From Holophagaceae bacterium (lineage in GTDB: Bacteria; Acidobacteriota; Holophagae; Holophagales; Holophagaceae), in NCBI GenBank assembly GCA_025353305.1, contig JANXQX010000272.1:1-50847 (forward strand): a stretch of DNA of 50,847 bases. Reading direction: 5' to 3'. The notes beneath the pieces were generated by a model. The model ran no database searches. It saw only the letters and a list, made by a program, of their open reading frames with translations, and was not told the DNA's origin. Shown one piece after another: positions 40,304 to 49,480 of this stretch (position 1 is the first letter of the stretch; each line of letters starts with the position of its first letter). Made by a program: the position numbers and the translations under genes.

Positions 40304-41965
40304 ATGGTGATGGGTCGTTTTCTTTCCAGGCGATGGGCGCTCTGTTTCCTTCTCTCTGCAGCTTTGGGTGCGTTGCGAGCTGAGGAACCACGCGGGGTCG
40401 TACCTCCTCCAACCGTGGACGCTTCGAGTCTGGTGGTGAAGTCCCCGGCCGGCGCCTCTGCTGAACCGGACCCCTCGGGAACGCATACGGGCGGCATTTC
40501 GGATATCACGGCGGCCAAGGCAGGGTCGCCCACGCTTGGTGAAGTCGCGGCGGAAGTGGGCCACACCAAGGTCGCCATCAACATGATGTGGATCCTGCTC
40601 ACAGGCTTCCTGGTCTTCTTCATGCAGGCGGGTTTCGCCATGGTGGAAACGGGCTTCACCCGCGCCAAGAACGCCGCCCACACCATGTCCATGAACCTGC
40701 TGATCTACCCGACGGCCACACTCGCTTTCTGGGCCTGCGGCTTTGCCTTGATGTTCGGTGGACTTGGGCCCCTCGGCACGATGGGGGGCTTCACGGGGCT
40801 GAGCCACGAACATGGGATCACGCTCTTCGGAAAAACTTTCGGACTCTTCGGCTCAGCCGGCTTCTTTCTGAGCGGTGCAACCTACCATGTCGCAGTCTTC
40901 GCCCTCTTCCTGTTCCAAACCGTTTTCATGGATGCCACCGCCACCGTTCCAACAGGGGCCATGGCCGAACGCTGGAAATTCAAATCGTTCTTCCTCTACG
41001 GCTGGTTCGTTGGCGGGTTGCTCTATCCCATTTACGGGAACTGGGTCTGGGGAGGCGGCTGGCTCTCCCAGCTGGGCTCGCTGTTCCATCTCGGGCATGG
41101 GCATGTGGATTTCGCGGGTTCCTCGGTGGTCCATCTGGCGGGCGGAGTGATGGCCTTCGTGGGTGCCTGGTACATCGGACCGCGCATCGGGAAATACAAC
41201 AAGGACGGTTCCGCCAACGTCATCCCAGGCCATAACATTCCGATGGCGGTCATCGGGACGCTCATCCTGTGCTTCGGATGGTTCGGCTTCAACGCCGGTT
41301 CAACCCTGGCGGGTTCCGATCTGCGGTTCGCGGTCGTGGCGGTCAACACCATGATCGCCTCCCTGACCGCCGGCTTGATCGCGACGCTTTGGATGTGGCT
41401 GCTGAAGACCAAGACTCCTGATCCGGGCATGATGTGCAACGGCATTCTGGCAGGTCTGGTGGCCATCACCGCTGCCTGCGCCTTTGTGAGTCCTGCGGGG
41501 GCCGCTCTGATCGGAGTGGTGGCGGGGGTCATCGTGGTGGAGGTCACTTTCCTTCTGGAACAGGTGTTCAAGGTGGATGACCCGGTCGGAGCCGTGGCCG
41601 TGCATGGCGCCAACGGCGCGTGGGGCTGCCTTGCCCTTGGCCTCTTCGCGGATGGGACCTATGGCGATGGCTGGAACGGCGTGGCTGGAACGGTGCGGGG
41701 GCTCTTCTACGGCGGCGGCTGGAGCCAATTCAGTGCGCAGACCATCGGCGTGATCGTGAACATCCTGTGGTTCGCGCTCACGGGTTTCATCCTGTTCTGG
41801 CTGATCGACAAAGTGACTGGCATGCGTTCGGATCCATCCCATGAGATCCAAGGGCTGGACATTCCAGAGATGGGAGCGCCAGCCTACAGTTCGGTGGATG
41901 TGATCATGCCGGGCGGAAAACTGTCCCAACAGTCCCCGGCCACTCACCGGAAGAGCAAATTCTGA
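40304..41965 (+). CDS. amtB: Ammonium transporter AmtB
   Basis: 553 aa. A signal peptide (MGRFLSRRWALCFLLSAAL) and a ~65-residue low-complexity periplasmic stretch precede the 11 membrane segments, so it is longer than the ~420-aa core. The pore twin histidines are visible in SSVVHLAGGVMAF and VAVHGANGAWG, and the conserved Asp in VDFAG. Cytoplasmic C-terminal tail present for PII contact. It carries ammonium (as NH3 plus H+) across the inner membrane. Followed after 74 bp by glnK, the classical pair. Confidence 0.94.
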   Translation: MVMGRFLSRRWALCFLLSAALGALRAEEPRGVVPPPTVDASSLVVKSPAGASAEPDPSGTHTGGISDITAAKAGSPTLGEVAAEVGHTKVAINMMWILLTGFLVFFMQAGFAMVETGFTRAKNAAHTMSMNLLIYPTATLAFWACGFALMFGGLGPLGTMGGFTGLSHEHGITLFGKTFGLFGSAGFFLSGATYHVAVFALFLFQTVFMDATATVPTGAMAERWKFKSFFLYGWFVGGLLYPIYGNWVWGGGWLSQLGSLFHLGHGHVDFAGSSVVHLAGGVMAFVGAWYIGPRIGKYNKDGSANVIPGHNIPMAVIGTLILCFGWFGFNAGSTLAGSDLRFAVVAVNTMIASLTAGLIATLWMWLLKTKTPDPGMMCNGILAGLVAITAACAFVSPAGAALIGVVAGVIVVEVTFLLEQVFKVDDPVGAVAVHGANGAWGCLALGLFADGTYGDGWNGVAGTVRGLFYGGGWSQFSAQTIGVIVNILWFALTGFILFWLIDKVTGMRSDPSHEIQGLDIPEMGAPAYSSVDVIMPGGKLSQQSPATHRKSKF

Positions 41966-42039
41966 TGCAGAACCGCAATCCGGAAGGAGGGCGTGTACCC
42001 TACCTGATCCCCAGATGAATGCCGAAGGAGCCCACTCCC

Positions 42040-42429
42040 ATGACGAAGAAAATTGAAGCAATCATCCGTGAAGAAGCCCTGGATGCGGTCAAGAACGCAC
42101 TTCAGGAAATCGGCATCATCGGCATGAATGTGTTCGAGGTGCGCGGGCATGGCCGGCAGGGCGGCATCGAACTGTCCTGGCGGGGAACCTCGTACCGCAT
42201 GGACATGATCCCCAAGATGCAGATGAACATCGTCCTGAGCGACCACAATGTCGAGAAAGCCATCGAGACCATCATCCAGGTGGCACGCACGGGGGCCTCC
42301 GGCGATGGCGTCATCTTCATCTATCCCGTCGATGATGTGGTGCGGATCCGCACGGGCGAGCGCGGCCACGACGCCTTGCAGTATCCCGACGATATCGATG
42401 CGCGCAAGGATCAGGCGGCCGGGGAGTGA
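42040..42429 (+). CDS. glnK: PII nitrogen-regulatory protein (GlnK/GlnB family)
   Basis: 129 aa. N-terminal KKIEAIIREEALDAVKNAL, then the T-loop (GRQGGIELSWRGTSYRMD), whose Tyr in GTSY matches the uridylylated Tyr51 of E. coli GlnK. The position of Tyr46 is Trp and the loop seems one residue longer. The C-terminal GDGVIFIYPVDDVVRIRTGE is the usual ATP-binding and PII signature. A ~15-residue acidic/charged tail (DDIDARKDQAAGE) extends beyond the typical 112 aa. ATG 42040 follows AAGGAG at 42025-42030. Its position after amtB points to control of ammonium uptake. Confidence 0.92.
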   Translation: MTKKIEAIIREEALDAVKNALQEIGIIGMNVFEVRGHGRQGGIELSWRGTSYRMDMIPKMQMNIVLSDHNVEKAIETIIQVARTGASGDGVIFIYPVDDVVRIRTGERGHDALQYPDDIDARKDQAAGE

Positions 42430-42680
42430 ATCTGTCGTGGGGGTGGCGCCCTGCGCGGCCCGGGTTGTTTTAGGCCCCCTCCACGCTATCCAGGCCTTCC
42501 GCCAGGATCACGAACCGGTGGAGCGGCCTGTAGACGCAGGTCCCGGCCCGCCAGCAGTCTATTCCTGTGACATTGAGCACAACTCGTCGCTCTGATGCAG
42601 AATCCGGCTCCGGAAGCGATTAATCCTGGATTTTCCTGGCCACAATGGCCGCAGCATTCCAACCCAACCAGGAGGGGCCA

Positions 42681-43235
42681 ATGGCCAAATGGAAACTTGT
42701 CAAAATTACCATCGAGGCAGAGCTGGAGGAGGGGAGCATTTCAACATTGGCACTGGAAAAGAAGGCGCTCGAGGATTACATCGGCGTTGGCTGGGGAAAG
42801 CTCACGGCGGAGGGACCGCACAAGGGCAAGCACATCTTCGACCCGAGTATTTTCGCCGCTCCCGGAATGAAGATCCGGCCATCGGAGGTCATGGCTGGCC
42901 CAGAGGCGTTCAGGGTCAAGGAGCCACTGTGCGGCGTGAAACCTTCTCCCGGAAAACTGATCAAGATCACGATCGAGGCAGAGTTGGCGGGGAAAGGCCG
43001 CGCCCAGACCCTGGTGCTTGAAAAGAAAGCTCTTGGAAATTGCATCGGCATTGGCTGGGGCAAGGTCATGAAAGGACCGCACCAGGGCAAGCACATCTTC
43101 GACCCGAGCATCTACAGCACGGGTGGTGCCACTCCCAGGAAGCTCGCCCTGGATTCATCCATTGGCGGGACCAAAGCCGGCCAGGAAGCGCTCCGGATCA
43201 AGGAGCCGATGTGTGGCGTGAAACTGTGGCCTTGA
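42681..43235 (+). CDS. Protein of two tandem copies of an unknown ~85-aa domain
   Basis: About 184 aa made of an internal duplication. Repeat 1 covers residues ~4-90 and repeat 2 residues ~93-184. Shared landmarks in the same order are KITIEAEL, LEKKAL, IGVGWGK/IGIGWGK, GPHKGKHIFDPSI/GPHQGKHIFDPSI and KEPLCGVK/KEPMCGVK. I recognise no family. It is small and probably cytosolic (no signal peptide), and each copy has one conserved Cys near its end. ATG 42681 has AGGAGGGG upstream. The 3' end overlaps the opposite-strand kinase gene by 38 bp. The duplication is old enough for the halves to differ at many positions. Confidence 0.75.
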   Translation: MAKWKLVKITIEAELEEGSISTLALEKKALEDYIGVGWGKLTAEGPHKGKHIFDPSIFAAPGMKIRPSEVMAGPEAFRVKEPLCGVKPSPGKLIKITIEAELAGKGRAQTLVLEKKALGNCIGIGWGKVMKGPHQGKHIFDPSIYSTGGATPRKLALDSSIGGTKAGQEALRIKEPMCGVKLWP

Positions 43236-46200
43236 AGTAGGCCTCGGATTTCCGCTTGAGATTGCCGTTGAGTTGGAGGGCCTGCTGGAACATGGCTTGG
43301 CTTTGGGCCTTGGTCTGGCTGGAGGCGGAGGGGGCCTCCTGTTCCGCCCGGGCCAGGTAGAGGGAACTCAACAGCAGGGAAGTTTCCCCGGAACGCGGGT
43401 CCAGTTCCAGGGCTTTCCGAGCGGCCTTGATTCCCTCGGGCAGATCATCTTTCCGACGGTCGGCACTATTGGCCCGCACCAAGTGCAACCGGGCGATGCC
43501 TTCGAAGGAAGGCGCGCTGCGGCTGAGTTTCGTGGCGGTGCGGTAAGCCTTCAAACCAGTCTCGATGTGGCGGTCCGCCGGGAGCCCCTTGAAGATTGCC
43601 CAGCGGGCCTTCAGGCATTCCGACTGGCCCTGGAGTTGGAAGAGCCAGTAGTAGTCGATCATGGGGATAGCCTGGGCCAGGGCCGAATCGGCCTCCTCGA
43701 TCCAGATGCCCGGCTCCCGACCCAGTTCCAGGGCGGTCTCCGACCTGCAGAGGAGGGCCTCTGCAAGGGTGCCGAATTTTATTCCGGTGCGTGGAGGAAC
43801 CGCAGCTCGTTCACGGAAGGCAGTGATGGCCGCTTCGGAATCGGGGATGGCATCCAATCCAATAGCCAGGGCGTGCTGGGCGCGGATGAGGTGGGCTGTT
43901 CCCTTGAACTCCCGATACCTCTGGGCATCAAGCCCCCGCTTCGACGCCGCTTCCACCTCGGCAAAGGCACGCTCAAGGTCGGGCCGGGGATCCTCACCAT
44001 GGAGCCGCTTGTACTCGGCCACTTCGTTGTAGAGGGTGGCAAGGCGCATGTGGGTCACCATGGCATCGGGGAAGCGCGCTTCCAGATCCTTGGCCCAGGC
44101 GAAGGCCTGGTCGATGGCGGGGCCCACGTCCCCGCCGACGCTGGCCAGGTAGGTGAATCGCGACTGGGCGGCCCTGAGGCCTGCCGCCAGTAGATCCGTG
44201 TCTCCAGGCGATAGGGACAACGCCTTGCGGGCCGTGGCCACCGATTCCGAGAAGTCCGTGTCGGGATCCAAGCCGGTATTGCGCTTCCATCTCCCCCGGG
44301 TTTCCAGGAGCCCGGTCCGTGCCGCCAAAGCCTCAGGATTGCCTGGAGCGGCCGCCACCAAGCGCTCCGTCGTGGCCAGGCCTTCCTCGATGATTGGCAG
44401 GCTGGAACCACGGCCTTCATCCCTGATTTGTCCGGCCGCAAGCAGGGCGAAGGCAAGATGGACGAGAGGTGAGGGCTCTCCGGGGCGGATCTGCAGGGCG
44501 GTGAGGGTGGCCACCCTGCAGCGGTCCAGGCTTCCTTCCCAGCCGGGCATCGGGCCAGCACGCCGAAGGGCTTCCCGCTGGATTCTGGCCTCCAGGATCC
44601 ACAGCCCGGCATCGCTGGGCGCCAGCTGGGAGGCCTGGGCCACGCTGGCGGAGGCCTTCGCCAGGTTGGGGGAGGCATCTGCGCTGGTGGGACTTTCCTG
44701 GGCCTGTGCAAGGAGCAGTTCGCCCTCAAGGCCCTTGGCTTCATAGAACCAGGGGGCCTTGGCGATGGCGATGCGAACCTTCTCCAGGGCGGTGTCGGTA
44801 TGCCCGCCGAAGGAATCCACCAGCGCCTCTAGATACTCGGGGGGCTCCAGGCTCAGGCCCTTTGCCTGCCGCAGCTGGGCCAGGGCTGGATCCCGCCACT
44901 GGCGCTCGATCTCGCGCAGTCGGGCCTCGCGCAGTTCAGGAAGCGACAGGCTCCGGGTGCGTTCCAGTTCCCGTTGGTACAACAATCCGTAGCCCCGCCC
45001 CAGCGCGTAGCTCAGCTCCGGGGAATGCATGCCTGAATCCAGCGCCCGCTGAAGATGGGGCATGGCCTGGTCCACCTCGCCAAAGGCCAGCAGGCTGCGG
45101 CCAACAGCATAGGCACCAGGACCTGCCGCCAGGCGGCCCGCGCTGCGAGCCTCCTTTTCCATGTTCGCCAGGCGTTGGCGTGCTTCGGCCAGGCGGGGCT
45201 CGATGTTCTGCCGGGGCAGCAACCGGGCGTAGCGCAGGAGTGCCTCGATACGTTCAGCCTCCTGACCGAAGTGCTGGGCATGGCTGGCGCGGATGCTGGA
45301 GTTGATATTGGCGTTGAGGGCAACGCCACCGAATATCATCAGGCCCGCAGCCGCGACGGCGCTGATGGCCACCAGCCCACGGTTCCGCTTCGCGAAGCGG
45401 GAGGCCCGATAGGCAAGGGTGGCGGGGCGGGCTTGGATGGGTTCCCCCTCCCGCAGGCGCCGCAAGTCTTCGGCCAGCATATGGGCGTCGTCGTAGCGTC
45501 GGGCGGGATCTTTCTCCATACACTTCATGACGATGGTTTCCAGGTCCGCCGGCAGCTCCGGGACGAGCTTCCGCAATGACTGCGGCTCCACATCAAACAC
45601 CATGCGCAGGCATTCCACTCCGACGGCCTTGCCGAAGGGCGGCGTGCCAGTGAAGACGTGATAGAGGGTTGCCCCCAGGCCGTACACATCCGTGCGCCGA
45701 TCAATCTGGTGGGCCTCGCCCCGGGCCTGCTCGGGGGCCATGTAGGCGGTCGTGCCCACCACCAACCCTGAAACCGTTAGGCCAGCGGAATCCTGGCCCC
45801 GGGCCAACCCGAAGTCCAATACGTAGGGCCGGTAGACGTTGTCATCGTCCTTCTCCACCTGGATGTTCGAGGGTTTGATATCCCGGTGGATCAGGCCCCT
45901 TCGGTGGGCGGCGTGGACGGCCTCGGCCACGGTCTGCATGATGCGGAGGGTCGCCTCGAGGCTGAGAGCCGGAGCCAGCTTCCCCAGGGAAGGACCATTC
46001 ACGTACTGCATGGCGATGTAGTGATGGCCCAGCCATTCGTTGACTTCGTATACCTTGCAGATGTTGGGGTGTTCGACCAGGGCTTGGGCCTGGGCTTCGA
46101 AGAGGAAGCGGCTGAGCTGGACGGGATCCTGGCCGCGCAGGAACTTGAGTGCGACCGTGCGCTTGAGATCGGGGTCGAGGGCCTTGAAGATCCGGCCCAT

Positions 46201-46587
46201 GCCGCCCTCGCCGATGAAGCGGAGGTTCTGGTAATGCTTCCACTTGGCCAGGGTGAGTTGGCGGAAAATGTTGCTGTTGGAGGTGGCTCCGGAGTTTTGA
46301 TCCGGGGCTGGCAACCCCAGGGTATGCAAGGGGTCGGGCCTGTTGGAAATAGCCCGGGTCGCGGTGGTATCTCCGCGAATGGCGTTCAGCCCGTCGAGGC
46401 TCTGCTCAAGTCCATGCAGGCACGGTTCATCCACGATCCCCGCTGCCCGGAGGGAGGTCAGGATCGCCGAGGGATCCGGATCTGCATTTGCGGCCTCTTG
46501 CATCTGGGACTGATTGACATAGCCGTGCAGCAACGCCAGGCCCAGAAGCTGGGCGTCCCGCTCTGGGGCTGGTGAGGGGCTGGCCAT
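43198..46587 (-). CDS. Membrane Ser/Thr protein kinase with long TPR-like C-terminal region
   Basis: About 1129 aa. An N-terminal ~110-residue region precedes a Hanks-type kinase domain (about residues 118-385): glycine loop GEGGMG 126-131, Lys148, HRDIKPSN 234-241, DFG 258-260, APEQ and DVYGLG. A membrane segment lies near residues 404-425. The remaining ~700 residues are helical repeats with TPR character (for example AMPHLQRALDSGMHSPELSYALGRGYGLL and AARKALELDPRSGETSLLLSSLYLARA), probably periplasmic. All catalytic residues are kept, so it should be active. ATG 46587 has AAGGA upstream; the ORF extends further but without support. Targets unknown. Confidence 0.88.
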   Translation of the reverse strand: MASPSPAPERDAQLLGLALLHGYVNQSQMQEAANADPDPSAILTSLRAAGIVDEPCLHGLEQSLDGLNAIRGDTTATRAISNRPDPLHTLGLPAPDQNSGATSNSNIFRQLTLAKWKHYQNLRFIGEGGMGRIFKALDPDLKRTVALKFLRGQDPVQLSRFLFEAQAQALVEHPNICKVYEVNEWLGHHYIAMQYVNGPSLGKLAPALSLEATLRIMQTVAEAVHAAHRRGLIHRDIKPSNIQVEKDDDNVYRPYVLDFGLARGQDSAGLTVSGLVVGTTAYMAPEQARGEAHQIDRRTDVYGLGATLYHVFTGTPPFGKAVGVECLRMVFDVEPQSLRKLVPELPADLETIVMKCMEKDPARRYDDAHMLAEDLRRLREGEPIQARPATLAYRASRFAKRNRGLVAISAVAAAGLMIFGGVALNANINSSIRASHAQHFGQEAERIEALLRYARLLPRQNIEPRLAEARQRLANMEKEARSAGRLAAGPGAYAVGRSLLAFGEVDQAMPHLQRALDSGMHSPELSYALGRGYGLLYQRELERTRSLSLPELREARLREIERQWRDPALAQLRQAKGLSLEPPEYLEALVDSFGGHTDTALEKVRIAIAKAPWFYEAKGLEGELLLAQAQESPTSADASPNLAKASASVAQASQLAPSDAGLWILEARIQREALRRAGPMPGWEGSLDRCRVATLTALQIRPGEPSPLVHLAFALLAAGQIRDEGRGSSLPIIEEGLATTERLVAAAPGNPEALAARTGLLETRGRWKRNTGLDPDTDFSESVATARKALSLSPGDTDLLAAGLRAAQSRFTYLASVGGDVGPAIDQAFAWAKDLEARFPDAMVTHMRLATLYNEVAEYKRLHGEDPRPDLERAFAEVEAASKRGLDAQRYREFKGTAHLIRAQHALAIGLDAIPDSEAAITAFRERAAVPPRTGIKFGTLAEALLCRSETALELGREPGIWIEEADSALAQAIPMIDYYWLFQLQGQSECLKARWAIFKGLPADRHIETGLKAYRTATKLSRSAPSFEGIARLHLVRANSADRRKDDLPEGIKAARKALELDPRSGETSLLLSSLYLARAEQEAPSASSQTKAQSQAMFQQALQLNGNLKRKSEAYFKATVSRHTSAP

Positions 46588-46738
46588 GATAGGGGTTCCT
46601 TGGAAGCCATCATAGCCCCGGGCTCGCGCGGAGAGTTGCAGTTGATGGAGTCCCTGTCTTTCCGTTCGCCTCGGCTTCCGCAAGGACCAAGACCGCTCCG
46701 AAGCGGCGGAGTCCAATCGGTTTGTGATCTCAGGCACA

Positions 46739-46766
46739 TTGCGAAGCAGTGCGGGGGCGGTACACT
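46739..46766 (+). promoter_or_regulatory. Candidate promoter for feoAB
   Basis: TTGCGA at 46739-46744 and TACACT at 46761-46766 are separated by 16 bp, about 20 bp before the feoA start. GGAG at 46776-46779 is the ribosome-binding site. No convincing Fur box overlaps it by eye. Confidence 0.45.
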
Positions 46767-46787
46767 GGGTGAGATGGAGTTGAGACA

Positions 46788-47078
46788 ATGACTCAAAATC
46801 AACAAATTGAAGCGAATCCTGTCGGGGCATCCGGGATTCAGTTTCTGAGCCAGCTGTTGCCAGGCATGAGTGCCACCGTGGTGCAACTGCAGGCCAAGGG
46901 CGCCATCCGGCAGCGGCTCTTGGAAATGGGCTTCATCCGGGGCGCGATCCTGAAGGTAGAAAAACTGGCGCCCCTGGGCGACCCCATGGAGTTGGTGTTG
47001 AAGGGCTACCACCTGAGCCTGCGCCGGGATGAAGGCGCCTGCATTCTGGTTCAACCCATCGCCCAGTCCTTAGGCTAG
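46788..47078 (+). CDS. feoA: FeoA-family protein
   Basis: 96 aa SH3-like domain protein, matching FeoA: LSQLLPGMSATVVQL, then RQRLLEMGFIRGAILKV and a C-terminal LRRDEGACILV. A ~17-residue polar N-terminal extension is unusual. FeoA supports FeoB in ferrous iron uptake at the inner membrane. feoB starts 6 bp after its stop, and the genes are clearly one operon. The start is supported by GGAG 8 nt upstream. Confidence 0.93.
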   Translation: MTQNQQIEANPVGASGIQFLSQLLPGMSATVVQLQAKGAIRQRLLEMGFIRGAILKVEKLAPLGDPMELVLKGYHLSLRRDEGACILVQPIAQSLG

Positions 47079-47084
47079 TCGGCC

Positions 47085-49283
47085 ATGGCCGTGATCATCG
47101 CGCTGGCTGGAAATCCCAACTCCGGGAAGACCACGCTTTTCAATGCGCTCACCGGGTCGCGACGCCATGTGGGCAACTGGCCCGGTGTGACCGTGGAGCG
47201 GCGCAGCGGCGCACTTGAGATGGATGGCCGGGAGCTTGAAGTGGTGGATCTGCCCGGCACCTACTCGCTCTCAGCCAGAAGCGAGGACGAACGCATTGCG
47301 GCTTCGTTCCTGGCGGAAGCGCAGGTGGACCTCATCATCAATGTGCTGGATGCTTCGAACCTGGAGCGCAATCTCTACCTGACCACGCAGCTGTTGGAGC
47401 TCGGCAAGCCCGTGGTGTTCGTGCTGAACATGATGGACGACGCCGAACGCCGAGGCATCGAGTTGAACATCCCCGCGTTGGAAACGCTGCTGGGCGGTCC
47501 GGTGATACCCACCATCGGCAACCGGGAAGAAGGTGTGGACGCCCTCAAGGCAGAGTTGCTGCAGGTGCTGGATGGAACAGAAACGAAGGTCCGTAATTTC
47601 CTGGCGGAAACCGCGGGCCATGGACCCATGGACTACGGCCACGATATTGAAGGTGAACTGGCTAAGCTCGTAGCCCACATCAAACGGGATGAGAATCTCG
47701 CCGAGGCCATCAAGCCCCGATGGCTGTCGCTGCAATTGCTCGAGGGCAGTGTCGAGGCCATCAAATTGGTGAGTGAAAGCCACGCGCGGGAAGCCATCCT
47801 GGCGCAGCTCGAAACCAGCCGTGCCTTCCTTCACGCACATTTGGGAGAAGATGCGGCAACCCTGCTGGCGGAATTCCGCTATGGCTTTCTCCACGGGCTG
47901 GTTCAGGAAGTAGCCAAGGTACCCGACACGCCAGAGGTGAGCCACACCACCAGGCTGGACCGCCTGCTCACCCATCGCTACCTTGGGATCCCGCTTTTCC
48001 TGGCCGTGATGGTGGCGATCTATACGCTCTCCTTTGTCCTCGGCAAGTATCCACAGGATTGGATAGACCGGGGCTTCAAAGCCATGTCGGCGCTCCTTTC
48101 CGCCAGACTTCCAGCGGGGGAGCTGACGAGCCTGCTCACGGACGGCGTCATCCCCGGGGTTTCGGCGGTCATGGTGTTCCTGCCGGTGATCATGATCCTG
48201 ATGGGATGCATCAGCTTTCTGGAAGATACGGGCTACATGGCCCGGGCGGCCTTCATCATGGACCGGGCCATGCACCTGATGGGCCTCCATGGAAAAAGTT
48301 TCATTCCGCTGCTCATGGGATCTGGCTGCAATGTTCCGGCGATCCAGGCCGCGCGCACCATCGAAAGCAAGCAGGACAGGCTCATCACGATCCTGGTCAC
48401 TCCACTTATCTCGTGCTCTGCGCGGCTGCAGGTCTACATCGTCATCGCAGGAACTTTCTTCAGACCCTTCGGCGCCGCCTTGGCTGTGATAGGAATGCAC
48501 TTCCTGGGTTTCGGTCTGGCCATGCTCATGGGCCGCATCCTGCGCAGTGCATTGTTCTCGGGTCCATCGGCGCCCTTCGTGATGGAGCTTCCGCCCTACC
48601 GCATGCCGGTATTGAAAGCCACCATCATCCATATGTGGGACAAGGCCCAGGTATTCCTTACCCGCGCGGGGACCACGATTTTCGCGGGCGCCACACTGGT
48701 GTGGTTCCTGTCGCGCTATCCAGGGATCGCAAACGCAGGCTGGACCAATGAGTACCAGCAGAAACGCACTGCGGTGATGGCTTTGCGGATTCCCCAGGGG
48801 CAAAAAGATGACCAGTTGAAGGATCTTGATCTGGCGAGGGAGAGCCGCATCGTGAATAGCAGCCTCGCGGCGAAACTGGGCAAGATCGTGGAGCCCGTGA
48901 TGCGGCCCATCCTTGATCCGGACCACAAACGCACCGAGGCCTGGAAGGATGTCATCGCGCTCACCGCAGGGTTTGTCGCGAAAGAAATCGTAGTCAGCAC
49001 CATGGCGGTGATCCATCAGGCCAGTGAGGAACCCAAGCCTGGTGAAAAACTGAGCCCGCTGCAGGTGTCGTTGCGGGACCAGACCGGCCTCACGCCCCTT
49101 ACCGCCCTGGCCTTCATGATCTTCACGCTGATCTACACGCCTTGCCTGGGCACCGTGGCGATGATCCGCCGTGAGGCCGGAAGCTGGGGCTGGGCGGGGT
49201 TTTCCGTGGCCTACGGGTTGGGATTGGGTTGGTTGCTGGCCTGGGGCACGGTGGTCTTCGGTCGTATGATGGGATTCGCATGA
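47085..49283 (+). CDS. feoB: Ferrous iron transporter FeoB
   Basis: 732 aa. N-terminal G domain with GNPNSGKTTLFN (G1), switch GNWPGVTVE, DLPGTYSL (G3) and NMMD as the G4 motif. The usual FeoB G5 region is replaced by IPTIGNREEG. A helical GDI-like segment is followed by the membrane domain with two gate motifs, including MGSGCNVPAIQAARTIE and the conserved Cys in SCSARLQVY. Length is normal for FeoB without extra domains. Imports Fe2+ across the inner membrane using GTP. Overlaps the next gene as ATGA. Confidence 0.95.
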   Translation: MAVIIALAGNPNSGKTTLFNALTGSRRHVGNWPGVTVERRSGALEMDGRELEVVDLPGTYSLSARSEDERIAASFLAEAQVDLIINVLDASNLERNLYLTTQLLELGKPVVFVLNMMDDAERRGIELNIPALETLLGGPVIPTIGNREEGVDALKAELLQVLDGTETKVRNFLAETAGHGPMDYGHDIEGELAKLVAHIKRDENLAEAIKPRWLSLQLLEGSVEAIKLVSESHAREAILAQLETSRAFLHAHLGEDAATLLAEFRYGFLHGLVQEVAKVPDTPEVSHTTRLDRLLTHRYLGIPLFLAVMVAIYTLSFVLGKYPQDWIDRGFKAMSALLSARLPAGELTSLLTDGVIPGVSAVMVFLPVIMILMGCISFLEDTGYMARAAFIMDRAMHLMGLHGKSFIPLLMGSGCNVPAIQAARTIESKQDRLITILVTPLISCSARLQVYIVIAGTFFRPFGAALAVIGMHFLGFGLAMLMGRILRSALFSGPSAPFVMELPPYRMPVLKATIIHMWDKAQVFLTRAGTTIFAGATLVWFLSRYPGIANAGWTNEYQQKRTAVMALRIPQGQKDDQLKDLDLARESRIVNSSLAAKLGKIVEPVMRPILDPDHKRTEAWKDVIALTAGFVAKEIVVSTMAVIHQASEEPKPGEKLSPLQVSLRDQTGLTPLTALAFMIFTLIYTPCLGTVAMIRREAGSWGWAGFSVAYGLGLGWLLAWGTVVFGRMMGFA

Positions 49284-49474
49284 ACTGGCAAATGCTCATC
49301 GTCCTGATCCTGGTGGCCCTCGCGGCACTCTATTTTGGCCGTGGTTTCTTCCTGGGCCTTGTCGGCAAGGGCGACTGCTCCAGTGGAAGCTGTTCCAACT
49401 GCGGCGAAGGCGGATGCACCCTCAGCAAACTAGAAGCCCTCAAGCGCGAGTGGGAAGCCAAGAAGCAGGCTTGA
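49280..49474 (+). CDS. FeoB-associated Cys-rich membrane protein
   Basis: 64 aa. One N-terminal membrane segment (MLIVLILVALAALYFGRGFF) is followed by a Cys-rich stretch DCSSGSCSNCGEGGC with four cysteines that could bind Fe or Zn, and a short charged tail. Matches the small FeoB-associated family (often encoded next to feoB) in size, layout and position. Its start overlaps the feoB stop by 4 bp. Likely an accessory subunit, as FeoC is not present. Confidence 0.85.
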   Translation: MNWQMLIVLILVALAALYFGRGFFLGLVGKGDCSSGSCSNCGEGGCTLSKLEALKREWEAKKQA

Positions 49475-49480
49475 GGCCTA

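Noticed and set aside
41961..42605. Repeated word CTGATGCAGAA at the amtB end (about 41962) and before the duplicated-domain gene (about 42591)
   Set aside because: An 11-bp match with some flanking similarity; too short to call a duplication or attachment site.
46739..46800. Fur box upstream of feoAB
   Set aside because: Looked for a GATAATGATAATCATTATC-like palindrome and found only weak partial matches around the feoA start.
47271..49016. 581-aa minus-strand ORF opposite feoB
   Set aside because: His/Gln/Asp-rich composition typical of an antisense shadow in GC-rich DNA; feoB on the other strand has every family motif.
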